Shown here piece after piece: positions 23,095-37,095 of a stretch of 64,000 nucleotides of DNA. The position numbers and the translations under genes are program-made. Position 1 is the first letter of the stretch, and every line of letters starts with the position of its first letter. This DNA is from Trematomus loennbergii (lineage: Eukaryota; Chordata; Actinopteri; Perciformes; Nototheniidae): NCBI GenBank assembly GCA_012861695.1, contig JAAOOA010000056.1, positions 6,674,207 to 6,738,206 on the forward strand, written 5' to 3'. The notes under the pieces are model-generated. The model was not told where the DNA came from and did not search any database. It saw nothing but the letters and a program-made list of their open reading frames with translations.

Positions 23095-23590
23095 GACAAA
23101 ACAGGAAGCTGTCATACACTCTGGAAGCTACCATTAGCAGCTAATGAAAACTCAGTTTTTGACATAAAAATGGAATTATGGATCATCAATCATTTTTCAA
23201 AGTGACAGACACATTGGATTAACCTATGGATTAACCTTCAGCTGCGTTTTTCTCGTTTTGATCAGAATTGTTATTCTGCAAAAGGTGAGCATATCTCCGT
23301 GTTTTGCTACCTAAAGCTACATCGTGTGATGTCTGTATTTGCTTCCCCTGTCGCGAGTTCTGATCGCTCAGTGATGATACTTATATTTCTAGTAAGTATC
23401 GTTTCTTTCGCTCAGGGCTCATTTAGACGCTTCTTGTGAGACTTGTGTTTTGTTTCGGTAAACATGGTTCATATCAACAGTTAGCTGCGTTTCCTCTGAG
23501 TAGGACACATGAATAGTTTATTACATTTTAAGAAGCCCTGAGACACAGTTTCGTGAGAAAAAAAACGGGGGAAAAAAGCCCCTTAACAGG
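23095..23590. mobile_element. Partial copy D of the 1.18-kb TTAA element family
   Basis: Shares with copies A, B and C the words GGAAGCTG..CATACACTCTGG, GCTACCATTAGCAGCTAA, ATGGAATTATGGAT and GATCGCTCAGTGATGATAC. It ends CCTTAACAGG followed by TTAA at 23591-23594, the family's right terminus. The left half is missing. Confidence 0.75.
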
Positions 23591-24082
23591 TTAAATGGGA
23601 ATTAAATCATTTTAAGTAATTTTGAGTGTTCCCAAAGCCCTGGTGTTCTGCAGTTTGTGTGGGCCTACTGTACTGTTGCACAGTTTATGCTGTAGAAACT
23701 ATGTCCAGGACAAGGTGTTTGGAAGTTTTGGAAGATTCATTGCTAACCACACTGAAGTTATGGAGGTATTGATCAGTCTGCCCCCCCTCTAACATCACCA
23801 GAAGTCATAATTTAGGGGGTCTTTTCTCAAAAATGTTTACCGGGGGAGCATCCCCCCGGACCCCACCAGTATTGTTTGATCACCATTTCCACAGCCCCAC
23901 CTAAAATATTTTCCACCAGCCGCCACTGGCCAGGCCCCTTCATAAAGTTTTATCTCTTGGACATGTCTGGCTCCTTTTCATCGTCTGTGCTTGCTGGGGC
24001 AACACAGACTGGTGAGGAGGGAGGGGGGCTGTGGGTCAGTGGTCTGACCCCCTCCCCGGACGTAATGCACATGGGCCCATAG

Positions 24083-24672
24083 GGGCTGGAGGACTATTTT
24101 TTCTCCTGCTTTAAGGCAGGAGGGGTGGAGTCCTCCATGTTACAGCACACCTCCGCGGGGTAAGCGCGTCAGGGTGTGCTTGGTCAGCCGCAGCCTCTTT
24201 TCTCTCCACGGTTACGACCGAGGGAGAGGTGAGTGAGGCGCAGCGGCTGTTAACCAGAAAGCCGGTCAGAAACAGTGAGATGGAGCAGTGTTGTTGTGGA
24301 ACGACAGCGCGTGTATACATCGGGCTCCGCCCCTGTACCCATAGAGTCCAGTAGAGAGCCTGTGAGAGATGTAATGAGGGGTTACGTATGGTAACCCTTG
24401 TTATATAAACACAGGTGAGCCCTCTACCTGTGGAGCACTGTCTGTCCTATGCTGCTTGCTGAAGAGAAGTAAAGGATGGCAGTGAGGGGGCGAGGCCACC
24501 TTTTATGCGGTGAGATGCGCATGCATTCAGGTAGGCCCACCCAGGGGCCGGCTACGTCTAGAAAAGTCTCAGTGAAGGAATGCTTGCATGAATAGGATCG
24601 ACGGGAGTACCCATAGAGTCCAGTAGAGGGCTCATCTGTGTTTATATAACAAGGGTTACCATACGTAACCCC
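24083..24672. repeat. DIRS-1 right terminal / internal complementary repeats
   Basis: Contains the inverted copy of the left terminal repeat (24540-24640) and a second, imperfect copy at about 24345-24372. It also has an inverted duplication in which GGGGTTACGTATGGTAACCC (24379-24398) reappears complemented at about 24650-24672, each next to TTATATAAACACAG-type sequence. Such redundancy is how DIRS elements copy their ends through a circular intermediate. Confidence 0.8.
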
Positions 24673-24940
24673 CCATTTCATCCCACAGGCCATAAGACTG
24701 TTAAACACCTGAACTTTTGAAAGAACATCCATAACATTCATCTGGCTGCAACTTATAAATCAATATTCCAATTACTATTCTGCACTATTTCTACTATATT
24801 CTATTTTATTTGTTTTACTTGCACTATTTTATCAGTTTTATTGTGTTGCACTGTTGGAGGAGCCTGTGAGCTCAGATTTTCATTGTCATAACTACACTGT
24901 GCACAAATGACAATACAAACCTTGAATCTTGAAACTAGCA
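24673..24940 (+). mobile_element. L2/Rex-like LINE 3' end (continuation)
   Basis: Resumes with CATCCCACAGGCCATAAG and runs through the 3' UTR to ATTTTCATTGTCATAACTAC, ending in CTTGAATCTTGAAAC, the typical short tandem tail of this LINE group. It joins logically to 16390. Confidence 0.8.
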
Positions 24941-26710
24941 ATTGATTCATTAGAAAAATGTTTACTGAGGTAGTAACACATCAAGTAAGACTTCTATACA
25001 ACTCGGGCTGTCGTCCCTTGCGGCTCATTGGAAAGCATTCAGGTTTAAGGCTTTTACGCATTCGTCTCAATTTCCAAATTCTGAGTTTGACGGTTGTTAT
25101 TTCCCCAGAATGTCAAACTATTCCTCCACTGAACAAAGATGAGCATGTTTGCTGATCGTCCTGTCTTTTGTTTCATTGCCAATAATGCTTTTTGAAGTGT
25201 ACACACCTGTCAAAGAAGTAGAGTGATCTTAAGCGTGCAGCTAAAATAACAAAGATTAGAAAACCACGCTTTCATTAAAGGTGTGGCTGTTTGAGTGGAT
25301 GTTTGATGTGGATGTTTGATGTGGATGTTTTCCAGCGTACTTTCAGCATCCAGTAGGCTGTCATACCATTAAGGTGAATTTACTGAAAGCAAGCCACCAG
25401 AGAGAGCACATACAGTACAGAGATCACAGCGTGTCTGTAGCATCTCTCTCAAGTGTTTCAGCAGCAGCATTCAGCTTTTTTTAAGATGTTAGATCTCGAA
25501 GACATATAATAAAGAAGATTAGAGAGATGGGTTGCTTTATCTCCCGTGAAACAAGACCCCCTTTTGTAACCTTCAGCATTAATCTGCCAGGATCATTTGA
25601 AAGCAGGTTCACCACACACGCCAGCCCTTTGGGATCAAAAAGAAATAAAAGAATCCTCTGTACTGAAGTGATTGCTGCTGCTTCTTCTCCCAACAGAACC
25701 TGAATAACCCACGCTATTTTCTCTTGACGGCGGAGCGATTCTCCAGCTTTTTTTTGTCACTAGGGGTCAGAAGCATTTGGATTGAAAAGGATTGGAAATC
25801 CCACTTTCTGTCCTCGTGCCTCTGATCCACAACCAAAGCTAAGTCTGCCGTCAGCTCTGGGAATATCTCTGTGATGACAAACTAATGTGACCCTGCTGGA
25901 AATCCAGTTATCCCTTTGAAAGATGGGAGAGGAGACACAGAGGGGATTTGCCAAATGACTGGGACTTTGTTTTCTACGTTATGTCATCGCTCACGTTTTC
26001 TCGAGGAACTTGCAAAGTGCTCGCCCATATGTGAAGCCATTGTCACGCCACATAGTTTCTGAGGTCAAGTGTTTCGGATTGAATTTGACACTCTGTTATT
26101 CCATCTTTTTTATTCCTCTTGTGTGACACCAACAGCACAAAAAAAATAGTTCTGTTGGAGTTTAAGAAAGAAAATATCTAATTTAACATTGGATTTAAAA
26201 CCCTTGCTGTCATCACTACAGCTTTTGTGCACCTTGCATGCATTGTCTCATCGCTCGTCGCGGCTCATTAGCCTGTTTTTCCTCTGCTGAATGTGAGGTT
26301 GGTTTGAAAAAGGTCACGTTTTTCTGGATTGCTCCAAATGAGACAGCATTCTAATAATTACAGTGCAGGGACCTGAACGTCACATCTCTTTTAGCTGATT
26401 TTGTAAACAAACAAAATTCCACAAAAATCTTTCCTTTAGAACCATTGTAATTAGAATATAGGTATGACATGAAAGTGCGAGGATATTTCAATAGCCCTTG
26501 TTGCAGGACCATAATATAATCCTTAGAATTTAGGGTTCTACCAATAGGCCCCTAAATCGTATTATTTTTTTAGGCTAATGCTAGAATAATTCATATTTAA
26601 TTTGTCACACTGTTGCCGGAAGTATTTCCTCCTCAATGTTCATCTTATGGAAGAAACACTACTTGGACAGTCCCTAGAATTTCCCCCACACATTTTAAAC
26701 AGCATAGAAA
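24941..26710. other. Intergenic, nothing recognised
   Basis: Apparently single-copy sequence without coding potential. A duplicated 12-bp word GTGGATGTTTGAT is present near 25297-25330. Confidence 0.45.
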
Positions 26711-27133
26711 CTCATAATAAAGGTGACAAATTATGCTAATGTTCAGGTTTCATATTTGTATTTTGTGCCTCTCCTGTGACATGTTTTTATGCTTTAATGT
26801 TCAAAAAGCTCTTTATTTTCTCATACTGCCAGTGCTGCAGCACCTCTTTTCACCCTCTGTCTGAAACCAGAGCCCAGTCCCAGCTCTGTTGTGATTGGTC
26901 AACCGCTTAGAGATGTATGGCCCTAAGCCTAGCACGTACAATGAGTTGGAGCACTAGCTAATATCAGTGCAAGTGTTACATATTGTCACTATGTTATGGA
27001 AGTAAACAAAGGAGTCCAATTGAGGTGTTTCTGGGGATTTTAGCCTCTGCAGACCATTTACATGCACCAAAACCTATGTAACACTCTACAGGAAAGGAAA
27101 AAAACCCAAAATGTTAATAGGGCCTCTCTGAGA
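26711..27133. mobile_element. Decayed TTAA-type miniature element
   Basis: Internal words ATTATGCTAATGTTCAGGTTTC, GCAGACCATTTACATGCA and AACACTCTACAGGAAAGG match a remembered teleost miniature family with AGAGGACCTATTATG-like ends. Here the ends have eroded to AAAGGTGACAAATTATG (left) and TTAATAGGGCCTCT (right). It is related to the fragment at the start of the window. Confidence 0.55.
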
Positions 27134-29165
27134 AAAAAAGAAGAAGAAGAACTTATGCCTTCTGAAAGTTTTGCAATAACTATTCAAACAAGTAGGCGGC
27201 TGCACCTCTTCGCTTTGATCTTAAGTATGCTTCTGTATACAGTCTATTTTACAGAAAAGCTTGTTCAAAAAAGGTATTTATAATTTCACATTTTCTATTA
27301 TTTAACTTTTATGTTTTTAAATATTAAAGACTTTGGGGCTCCATACCTAGAGGAATACAAGGATATTTAGATGTTTAATATCTGTACCCTACTAATGTGA
27401 GCACAATTCTTAATTGAGAAGATCTAGCCATTATTTAACACGAGTGCTTGATGTTACATTTTGGATCTGCTAACATTCCTGACCTGAAGGAAAATGCTCA
27501 AAGGCTGGGATGTAACATGAATGGTAAATAAATCCAACTCATGCAGGCAGAAATATGGCTCAGGAAAACAACAAAATCTCAATTTTTTTCTTTTATTGCG
27601 CTGAATTTTCCAGAAATGTTTTCATAGACGTCCAGAGAAAAACACTGTGCTTGTTGAACATTGATTTACGGGGAATAACAAAAGAAGGAAACAACGTTCT
27701 GTTTTGAGTTTTATTTTATTTTTACAATCCATATTTTACTGTTAGTTGCTGAATGTTTTTAAAAAGATGAGGAGACAGGAAGAGACATGGAAAACCGTCA
27801 CGGGGAAAAGCTGTGTTTTTGAATACTTGCTCCCTTTGAATTTTCTGACAGCATAATGTCATTCATGCCTTTCAATAACCTCCACCCCGTGAATCATCCA
27901 TTTAAATTGAGTATTGACATGCCAGGTTGCATTAACACAAAGGGCTCTGGTTTGGAAGCGTATATGCGTATACCTGCTGTTAGCCTCTGACAGCGCCTTT
28001 GATTTAGCTTCGCACCGTGTACGGGCAAAAGAGATGGGGCCCGGTCCATAGCAACCATCCCTCTACGCCTGGGAAACACATTGTCCATTGTAGTTCCACA
28101 TACATTTCCAGATGTGGGATTCAATTTCAGAGACCTGCGATAAACCTGTCTTGACATGTGCCATAACAAAGCATGAAAATAAAACAAAATATATGTTTAG
28201 CAAATAAACCGGTGCTCCAATCTTCAAGACTACTAATCCAAAACCATCCTTACATTTTCTTCTCAGCTCTTCATGTAATTTTGGTGATATATGAGCTTAT
28301 TTTTTAGCTGTTTGCAATGGAAATCTGCACAATGTGATTGTAAACTTGAATTAAACTGCCTGTGTGGGAGTGACACTGCGCAGAGGCAGAGCTCCTGTGT
28401 GGGCCGTGGCTTAAGAGACAGTGCAATAGAGTCAATGGGATAATCAGGGTTTACAGGTCTTGGTGGCCGTGGTGACGCAGGGCTTTGCGCTGCCAAATGG
28501 AGCACCTGTGACAGAGGCTCCGCCCTCACATTGCCACTGCCAGTCCCTTAACCTTACTGACCCTGGGCCGCCACTTTCATCCGGCCCTTAGAAACTGAAC
28601 CAGGAAATGTGAGCTGGAAATAATAGGAGTGTATTTATAAATATATTTACCTAAGAAGAACTGAACAAGATTAAATATAATAAAACAAATGCAATAAAGA
28701 AAAACAACCAATTTAAGGTATTGAAACAGGCCTCATTTAACGTATGGACAGGTTGCATAATCATTCACAGTGTCAGTTTACTGCACATTATTTAAAAGCA
28801 TTCTGGCAACTAAATGTAACCTTTTGCATGTGTGTGGATATGTGCAAATGTGTGTGTGTGTGTGTAAATGTATGTATTTATGTGGTACATTTATCAGTAG
28901 GTGCTTCACCACTCTGGTCTACTTAAAGTTGTTTGTTTCTCAATGCTTTCCATATTCGTATTATTATTTTCTTTATATCTTTCTTTTACTATTTGTGTTC
29001 CCTTTTAAATGTACAAACATTGTCAAATTACTATGTACTAAGTATGAACAACGTCATATGTTAGCAAACATTAAATATAGTCCTGCATTTTTTTTAAAAT
29101 GTCAAATAAGAAAAAAGAAAAACTGATCCTAAACAAAAAAAAGCGTATTTTAATAGTGTATAGAG
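27134..29165. other. Intergenic, simple repeats only
   Basis: No gene recognised. A short (GT)n tract lies at about 28850-28864 inside a TGTGT-rich stretch. The segment 28370-28560 is GC-richer but has no protein similarity I recognise. Confidence 0.45.
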
Positions 29166-29790
29166 CAGGGGTGTCCAAACTACGGCCCAGGGGCCAACTG
29201 CGGCCCGTGGTCCATTTTTAATTGGCCTGCAGACAATTCTAAAAGTATAATGGGATATGGCCAACACATGAAGATAGTGCTTGTCTTATATTGTACTTCT
29301 TAAATATATATGTACAAATATATTACACAATATTCATTGTTGTTGTTTTGTCAGTGTTAATAAGCCCAATTTACAAATAGATTCAGTCAATTAAAGTTGA
29401 AAACATTTTTCTGACAAACCTTAGTTGATAAAAAAAGCCCAATAACTGATTTGTATAACATCAATCAATCAAATAACCTTAACGACCCCTGAAAGCGCCC
29501 ATATGGTAAAAAGCAAGATTAGTATTTTTACTTGAATTTTTAATACTGTAACTTAATCCAATTCCTCAATCCACGAAGAAATGCACATAGCCTTTACTCA
29601 GAAACGGTGTAGTATGACAGGTAGAAACAAGTCATTCCCTGGCTGCAATGACGCGCAGAGACGATGCTGAAGACGTGGGTGACCCGGAGACACTGACCAA
29701 TCAGAGCAGTATTTTTCAGGAAGGCGGTCTTAAAGACACAACCGCTATAACGGAGCATTTCAGAAAGAGACTGAATATAGGTGAATTCAG
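29166..29790. mobile_element. hAT-type element, left end only
   Basis: Starts CAGGGGTGTCCAAACTACGG, the widespread CAGGGGTGTCCAAACT terminus of hAT (Charlie-like) elements. No matching inverted right end was found downstream, so it is truncated or decayed. The right limit is approximate. Confidence 0.65.
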
Positions 29791-30450
29791 ATGAACAGTA
29801 TTAGAAGAATAATGTATTTTACTAACATTAAAGCATGTAAACATGTTTGGGTAGAATCCCTAAAATACCAGTGTGAACTGGTAAGGAACATAATGTCTCC
29901 TTTAAGTATCTTGTTGTGTATTTTAAGATGTGTGCTACAGGTGACACACATCCTGCAGATTGTACATAATGGACTAATCTGAAGTCAATTTAAGAGTCTG
30001 CACAGCATGACCCAGCGGGCATTAATGGTCTGGGGGTAACTGGTTTATGGGATTACAGATAAATATTTCCTGTCTGTTTTAAACAGCAAGTTCATCAACG
30101 GCTATTCAGTTCAAGTGTAATGTATACAGCACAATAGTACTAGTGACATCTAAATCTTTTAGACCCTGTGTGCCAATTGCCAAAACCTAAATCAGCCCAC
30201 AGAGGGCGACATGGCAACACCGAGTAAGCATTAGGCAGATCATAACCAGCTGAATTTTACATAGATTAAGAAACAACAACTTTATATTTCTTTGTTTTAC
30301 TTTTACTACTTACATTCTATATTTGTTTAAAATCATCATGACACCTGCCTCTACATTTCTTGTAATCTATGAATGAATCCAGGTGCATCAATTAGCAGAA
30401 CATTTTGTATGGAGTAATAATCTTGTTAATGAGCACTTAATTACTTAATC
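29791..30450. other. Intergenic, nothing recognised
   Basis: AT-rich sequence upstream of the tent5a leader without recognisable features. Confidence 0.4.
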
Positions 30451-30479
30451 AATTACTTCAGATTAAAAGCATTGTAATA

Positions 30480-31349
30480 ATATGATTAAAGTAAGCCTGG
30501 GGAGCAGGTTCCTTCAGAGGAGTTGTACAGTGCTCGTGCTGAGCAGCAGGGCTCGTGGAGAGCAGCAGGCTGTCAGAGGGGGGCGGGGTGAAGCACAGCT
30601 GACATCCCCACACTACGGAGCTGCTTGTTGCAGAAGGACGCAGCATGTCAAGCGGGCAGGTAACGGTTAACTTCTCCACAAGTGGGAGAAATATGTCGAA
30701 CTAAAAAGAGTTGAGGAAAGAAATCTGGATTTCCTGAGCGCATTCAAACTGCTTTAACTGGATTATTTATTGGCGAGAAGAGGAGAAATGTGCAGGAGCT
30801 GTGCGTAAGAAATCCACAAGATTCCTGAGAGGGGTTGATATCGACGGAGGGAGGATAGTGCCAAAGTGCGACTTGAGTTGCTGCGTATTCATGCATATTC
30901 ATACAATTATAGGCGTGCCTTTGGGCGATGGAGTCACGGCCGGAAAAAGCAAACCCCCTCCTGGATCACCAGCGACCTTCAAAGACTGATGCGCACTGAC
31001 AGTGGCACCGGGGCAAATATTTTAAAAGCACAAGAGAAAGAGAGGAGAACGTTAGCACTCCTTTATCTCCACGCTTCTTGACTGGCTTCGTCAACACAAC
31101 GACTGCTGCGCCACTGGATCTCCAACACGGGCTTATTGCACAAACTAAAACGCACCGCTGCACTATTTACATTGGGTTTTTAATATTTTAGTTTATTTGT
31201 ACAATCAGAACGGACGACTTAAGATCCTGATGCGGATGAAGTTACAGCTACTTCATAGAACTTGTGCGTAAATACGCATTCATTTGTCACATTTTGAGAA
31301 AACTATTTATATATTTTATTTTATATTGAGGACTTTTCCACGCTTCACC
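30480..31349 (+). promoter_or_regulatory. tent5a: Probable tent5a promoter / 5' leader
   Basis: The composition rises in GC and CpG relative to its surroundings, with a GC box GGGCGGGG at 30581-30588 and no obvious repeat, directly upstream of the coding start. The transcription start and any 5' non-coding exon cannot be placed from sequence alone. Human TENT5A has an upstream non-coding exon, so a donor site may lie here or further left. Confidence 0.5.
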
Positions 31350-32971
<1,622 letters not shown>

Positions 32972-33205
32972 GTCAGCCCCAGGTGGAGGTGGAGGGAGAG
33001 ATTTGTTTAAACAGGAGCGGAGCAGCAGACCTGCCCAGTGTTTGACAGAAAAAGGAGGCTTCTTTTTAATGTTTTGCATCAAAGCTTGTGTTTTGGCTTT
33101 CACTCCTATCTGATGTGAATATCTCACATTTCCTTGAAATGCCAACGTCATCTGATCCTGCCCAGGCCAAGCAGGTTGGGGAGAGACTCATTTGTGTAGC
33201 TTGGA

Positions 33206-33211
33206 AATAAA
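33206..33211 (+). terminator. tent5a: Candidate proximal poly(A) signal of tent5a
   Basis: AATAAA 235 bases after the stop codon, in GGAAATAAAAGG. A downstream GT-rich element is weak, so use is uncertain. Confidence 0.4.
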
Positions 33212-35475
33212 AGGCTATAAGTGCGACGGCCTCTCAGCAGAACTGTCATCAGAACTGATCGAATCTGTCAATAACTGATTAGTCAGCACGCTCCAACAGC
33301 AGACCACAAACGGCTGCATCAGTGCCCTGAAGCTGACAGTTTCTCCACACACACACCCTCGCACACTCAAGGTGAAATCAGATGTGTGTGTGCAGGGATC
33401 CAAAACCTGCACCCTAGACTGAGCTTTACTAAAGCTTAAACTGAGGTGAGATGCTGGTTTAACTAGTTTCGATAACAAACCGGCATCCTCGCCTCGCATT
33501 TGGATATAATTATGGTTGTTTACAGACCAAAGATTTTATTTTGATTGTTTCTAACATTAAAACCCCATTTTCATTGGGGGTTAACTAAACAAAATATGAA
33601 GCTATGTCTATTTGTATATGTGAACATAACGTGTTTTTAAGTGCCTACAAAAGAAGGAGCAGTCCATATGATTTTTGTGAATTAGCCCCCACTCTGTTTA
33701 TAGTCAGGCACACACAAGACAACAGCACCCCAGAGGCTTGTGAATGTACATGTGAAACCATGCAGTCAGTGTTTGTGTATGTTTGGAGGAAACCATGCCT
33801 TAGTGGGGATTTTGCAGTAAAGTAGCAGTCATATGTGCGATCAATGGATTGTTGAAAAAAGTTCATATTTTTCATTTCATTTCTGGTGTTAAAACTACTC
33901 CAAACATGCTTTAACATTTCCCAAATGGATACAGGTGTTGCATATTCTAAGAGTTTATTTGAAAAACAGATACAAGTCATTTGTATGAATCAAACATTTC
34001 TAGGTGATGCACAATAACTATAAAAAATAAAAATAAAAAAAATTGAGAAAATAAAATAAAATCAGAAAAAACATTAAAACAACCCAACACTGGTTTGATT
34101 GACATTATCTGGATTGCTCACATAGTAAAAAAACAAAAAGGTTATAGAAAAAAACAAAAAAAACGATATCCGTTTTTGCAAATGAACACTTCACTGTTCA
34201 GAACCTATGACACTTTTTATCCACATCAATGCAGCAAAAGGAAGGCCCACTCACACACAATGACCCTGTATATTAAGTACAGCGATGCTTCTCTTATTTA
34301 TCACATGAGACAGAAAAAGTTCACAAGTAAGAGACACAGAGCGAGGACAGGACTGCATCCTCCTACAGCAGATATTTGCAGAGACAGAGGATGAGACACT
34401 GTTTGCTGTAGCACCCTGGCAGGGAATTCCTCAGCTGCTGCTGAAGAGCTTGAACTATAAGCAGTCTATAAGTATCTGCAGACGCTGTGTTCAGGGTTCA
34501 GGAAAATGTCGTGCCAAACCTTTGACTGCCCGCTGATAGCCCTGAAATGTAATGGGGCAATATGTTGATGTAGAAGAAGATATAAAAGACAGTGGAGGAA
34601 GAAAAAAGGGAGAATGTAGTGGTGAAAAGGCAGGAAGGAGAGATAGGTGCAGCTGGTGATGGGGTTTATATCGTGGCCTACCAATCTTTACTGTACTCTG
34701 TTAAGGTCAGACTATTGGGTGGTCCAATGCATTCTGGTAAAACCATTTGCTCATCGTTAAAAAGTGGAAACTGAAGAAATATCGCCTGCATTTACTCCAG
34801 CTTCAAGGTCTTTATGAATTACAACCTAGTTTCACGATTTAACAATGCTTATTCATGTTTTTATGCTTCATTCCACACCGTGTACATATATGATTACATG
34901 CTTAAGCTCACTTACTAATTATACTGCAGCCTTTCTGGATTGCAGATTTACAATTACAAGCATAGAACTTAGTCCCAGAAGACCTGCATTAACTCAATTT
35001 CTCTTGCTGGAAAAACTTTCACAGCTTCTGGTTCTGATCATCCATAACTGCTCTGTTCATCTTCTTAATGGCTGTCTACATGGATGGCACCCTTTGGATT
35101 GTGCAGGCAATGTATTTTCATTTTATTCTCAGTGAAGTCCTAACAGCTGACTAGCTAGCTAGCTCCTGTCGGTCAGTGATCGTCCTGTCAGTTAGAGATC
35201 GTGGGTTACTGCATTGTCTTGTATCTCAAATATCCGTTTCCGTACATGCAGTCTTTTACAAATCAAACTTTGAGAAAAAAAACGACAGAAAAAATATCCT
35301 TGTCTTGTATGTATATTTTTTAATGATTGTTATTTTTACAAGTGTTTGAGACACTGCGGTATGTCGCAGTGCTTTTGAATCTTTGATCGGGCTTCAAACG
35401 ATATGTTCTCAATAGCTTTTTTTGCTATATTATGTTATGTGTCCATTGGGTCAAAAGGTTAAATATGTTTTCATC

Positions 35476-35481
35476 AATAAA
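35476..35481 (+). terminator. tent5a: Candidate distal poly(A) signal of tent5a
   Basis: AATAAA in ATCAATAAAATATCGG, followed within 40 bases by T/G-rich TCTCGTCTCTTTGTT, a plausible downstream element. Confidence 0.45.
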
Positions 35482-35500
35482 ATATCGGAAATCAGGATTC

Positions 35501-36948
35501 TCTCGTCTCTTTGTTATTGGTTTTGAATTGAGATAACTGCACCCAAATGAAAATGCTAATGCTAATTTGTCAATGAACTTCATATTTCTTTTCAAGTAAA
35601 GGACAGTGAGTGTCTCTTCTCACTGACATCAGCCTTTCAGTTGCCCACATACTCAGAGAGGAAAATCCCTGCCATGGCCCGCGGGGCCCGACAGGCCCGG
35701 CCAGAAAAACGTCCAGAACTGCCAGAAAGAGCTGTTGTTGAATGTGAGGGGATTTGCATCCGACCCAAAAAATACTTCAACGCTTTTGTGGAATGAATAT
35801 CTTTGCCAGCTCATCAAATTCTCTCTTTGACAGCAATGCAATGTCTCATGGTTGAAACAAAACTCTCCACAACAGGCTGTCACACAGGTCACATGACCAC
35901 TGTCCTAGATAGAGGGTGCATGTCACAGCGCTATATATAGCAGACATGATAAGGATTTATTCACAGCTCATTAATCTGAGCCATTGAAGGATGATTGACA
36001 GGTTGTTTTGGTTAGCATATTTAACCTTAGTAAAGTATTGACATCCTTGACTGAAGTAAAAGCAGTAATATTAACACTGTGAATATTCTCTGCTACAAGG
36101 GAAAGTCCTGCATTGAAAATCTTACGTAAGAGGATGTATGATGAGAAGAAATGGACAGTGAATCGACGGAAGAGGATTAGCGCCACATGTGAAATTGTTT
36201 TTGAGATCTGACCAAAGGTGAATTCTGAGTTTAAAGTCAGAACTATAAAAAACACTTTCAGTCAGATCTCAATTTGTGGCTTCAGGTGGCTTGTGTAGAA
36301 ATGTTTCCTGTCAGTGTTTAACCATTATATATGTGATGTTTGGGGGTTAATATATCTCTGCAGTGATGTGTATGCATGTATGTATGTATTTTACTGCAGT
36401 AGATGTTTAAGGTGGTGATTTTTTAACTCCTTTTTATACTATTGGCAGGCTACAGCAATGCATCATGTTCTTTAAGACCATCAAATTGTTTTAGCTCAAC
36501 TTCAGATCCAAGAGGCTTTATAAAGTTTAAGTATAAGATTGTTCATTCACATCACATCTGGAGTTTGGAGGTTTTTACCGGACAGCAAGGGAAAAAGTAA
36601 CTGAAGTTGTCAGATAATGGTAGTGGAGTAAAACGTACTAAAAAACTGTGACATGCTTAAAGTAGCATAAAATGGAAATACCCAAGTAAAGTACAAGAAC
36701 CTCCAATGGGTAAGAGGCTATTTGACTAAATGTAGTTACTTTCCATGGCTGCACAACACCATATTAGCACGCTTGTGTTACTGAGCTAGTGGAGATTTTG
36801 CCTGAAATACAATAACTTGGGAGGATAACCACTTGATTTGACTAACTGCTGAAGCACCTACATTATCTTCAGATTTGGAAGATAACAAGGGCCAGTATGG
36901 ACAAGAGGAACAATGGCAGCAACAAAAACCCTTTAAATGTACATATGT
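35501..36948. other. Intergenic, nothing recognised
   Basis: No coding signal or repeat terminus. A TGTATGTATGTAT simple repeat lies at about 36375-36388. Confidence 0.45.
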
Positions 36949-36949
36949 G

Positions 36950-37095
36950 TGACTGTGGCTCATTGATTGAATGGTGTCTACCAATCGGAAGGGTCAGTGG
37001 TTCAATCCCCAGCTCCTGCAGTCAACATGTAAAAGTGTTGAGGCAAAATACTAAACCCCAAATTGCTCCTCTGGTATAATAATAATAATAATGGT
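36950..37095 (+). mobile_element. tRNA-derived SINE
   Basis: The head GTGGCTCATTGATTGAATGG resembles a pol III A box region, and GGTTCAATCCCC (about 37001-37012) is a B box. The body AGCTCCTGCAGTCAACATG and AAACCCCAAATTGCTCC matches the SINE common in perciform fishes, and it ends in an (ATA)n tail at about 37075-37092. It is a retroposed element, not a tRNA gene: no cloverleaf or 3' acceptor is present. Confidence 0.85.

Larger units (their letters stand above)
21752..23928. mobile_element. hAT element B nested in the DIRS recombinase (2177 bp)
   Basis: Ends CAGTGGCGGCTGG (left) and CCAGCCGCCACTG (right) are perfect 13-bp inverted repeats. They are flanked by the 8-bp duplication GCCAGGCC (21744-21751 and 23929-23936). 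The interior hosts a further hAT (21990-22871), a perfect hairpin and part of a TTAA-family element, so the original insertion was much shorter and non-autonomous. Confidence 0.95.
21086..24082 (+). pseudogene. DIRS-1 tyrosine recombinase, interrupted by hAT-B
   Basis: After a short GEWALHPEVVKRIWA remnant, 21150-21751 encodes the recombinase: LLLALTSAKRVSEFIALS (first catalytic Arg), LLCPVRALAYYVERT, EQLFVCFGG, RVRAHSTRAMAVSTA (His and second Arg), VSVEDICTAASWSTP. The frame is cut at 21751 by hAT-B and resumes at 23937 with PFIKFYLLD, which holds the catalytic Tyr. A frameshift near 21345 adds to the damage. This enzyme integrates DIRS circles without target duplication; this copy is inactive. 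Confidence 0.9.
16391..24672 (+). mobile_element. DIRS-type tyrosine-recombinase retrotransposon, with nested hAT insertions
   Basis: Left terminal repeat (from 16391: ATCTCTCACAGGCTC, GGGTACTCCCGTCGATCC, CATGCAAGCATTCC) is found inverted at 24350-24640, and further inverted duplications lie at the right end, as in the split and inverted repeats of DIRS elements. Between them are gag-like, reverse transcriptase, partial RNase H and tyrosine recombinase coding remnants, all in plus orientation. Without the two nested hAT elements the copy is about 4.8 kb. It splits an L2/Rex-like LINE without a target duplication, as expected for recombinase-mediated insertion. Confidence 0.92.
32972..35500 (+). 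other. tent5a: tent5a 3' untranslated region (probable)
   Basis: No transposon ends are seen in this 2.5 kb, in contrast to most of the window, which fits a transcribed 3' UTR. AATAAA at 33206-33211 could serve a short form. AATAAA at 35476-35481 (CATCAATAAAATATC) after a T-rich stretch could serve a long form, consistent with the long 3' UTRs of TENT5A genes. An A-rich stretch lies at 34020-34080. Confidence 0.5.

Noticed and set aside
36950..37075. tRNA gene
   Set aside because: A and B box-like words are present, but there is no cloverleaf or acceptor pairing, and the body and (ATA)n tail are those of a fish SINE.
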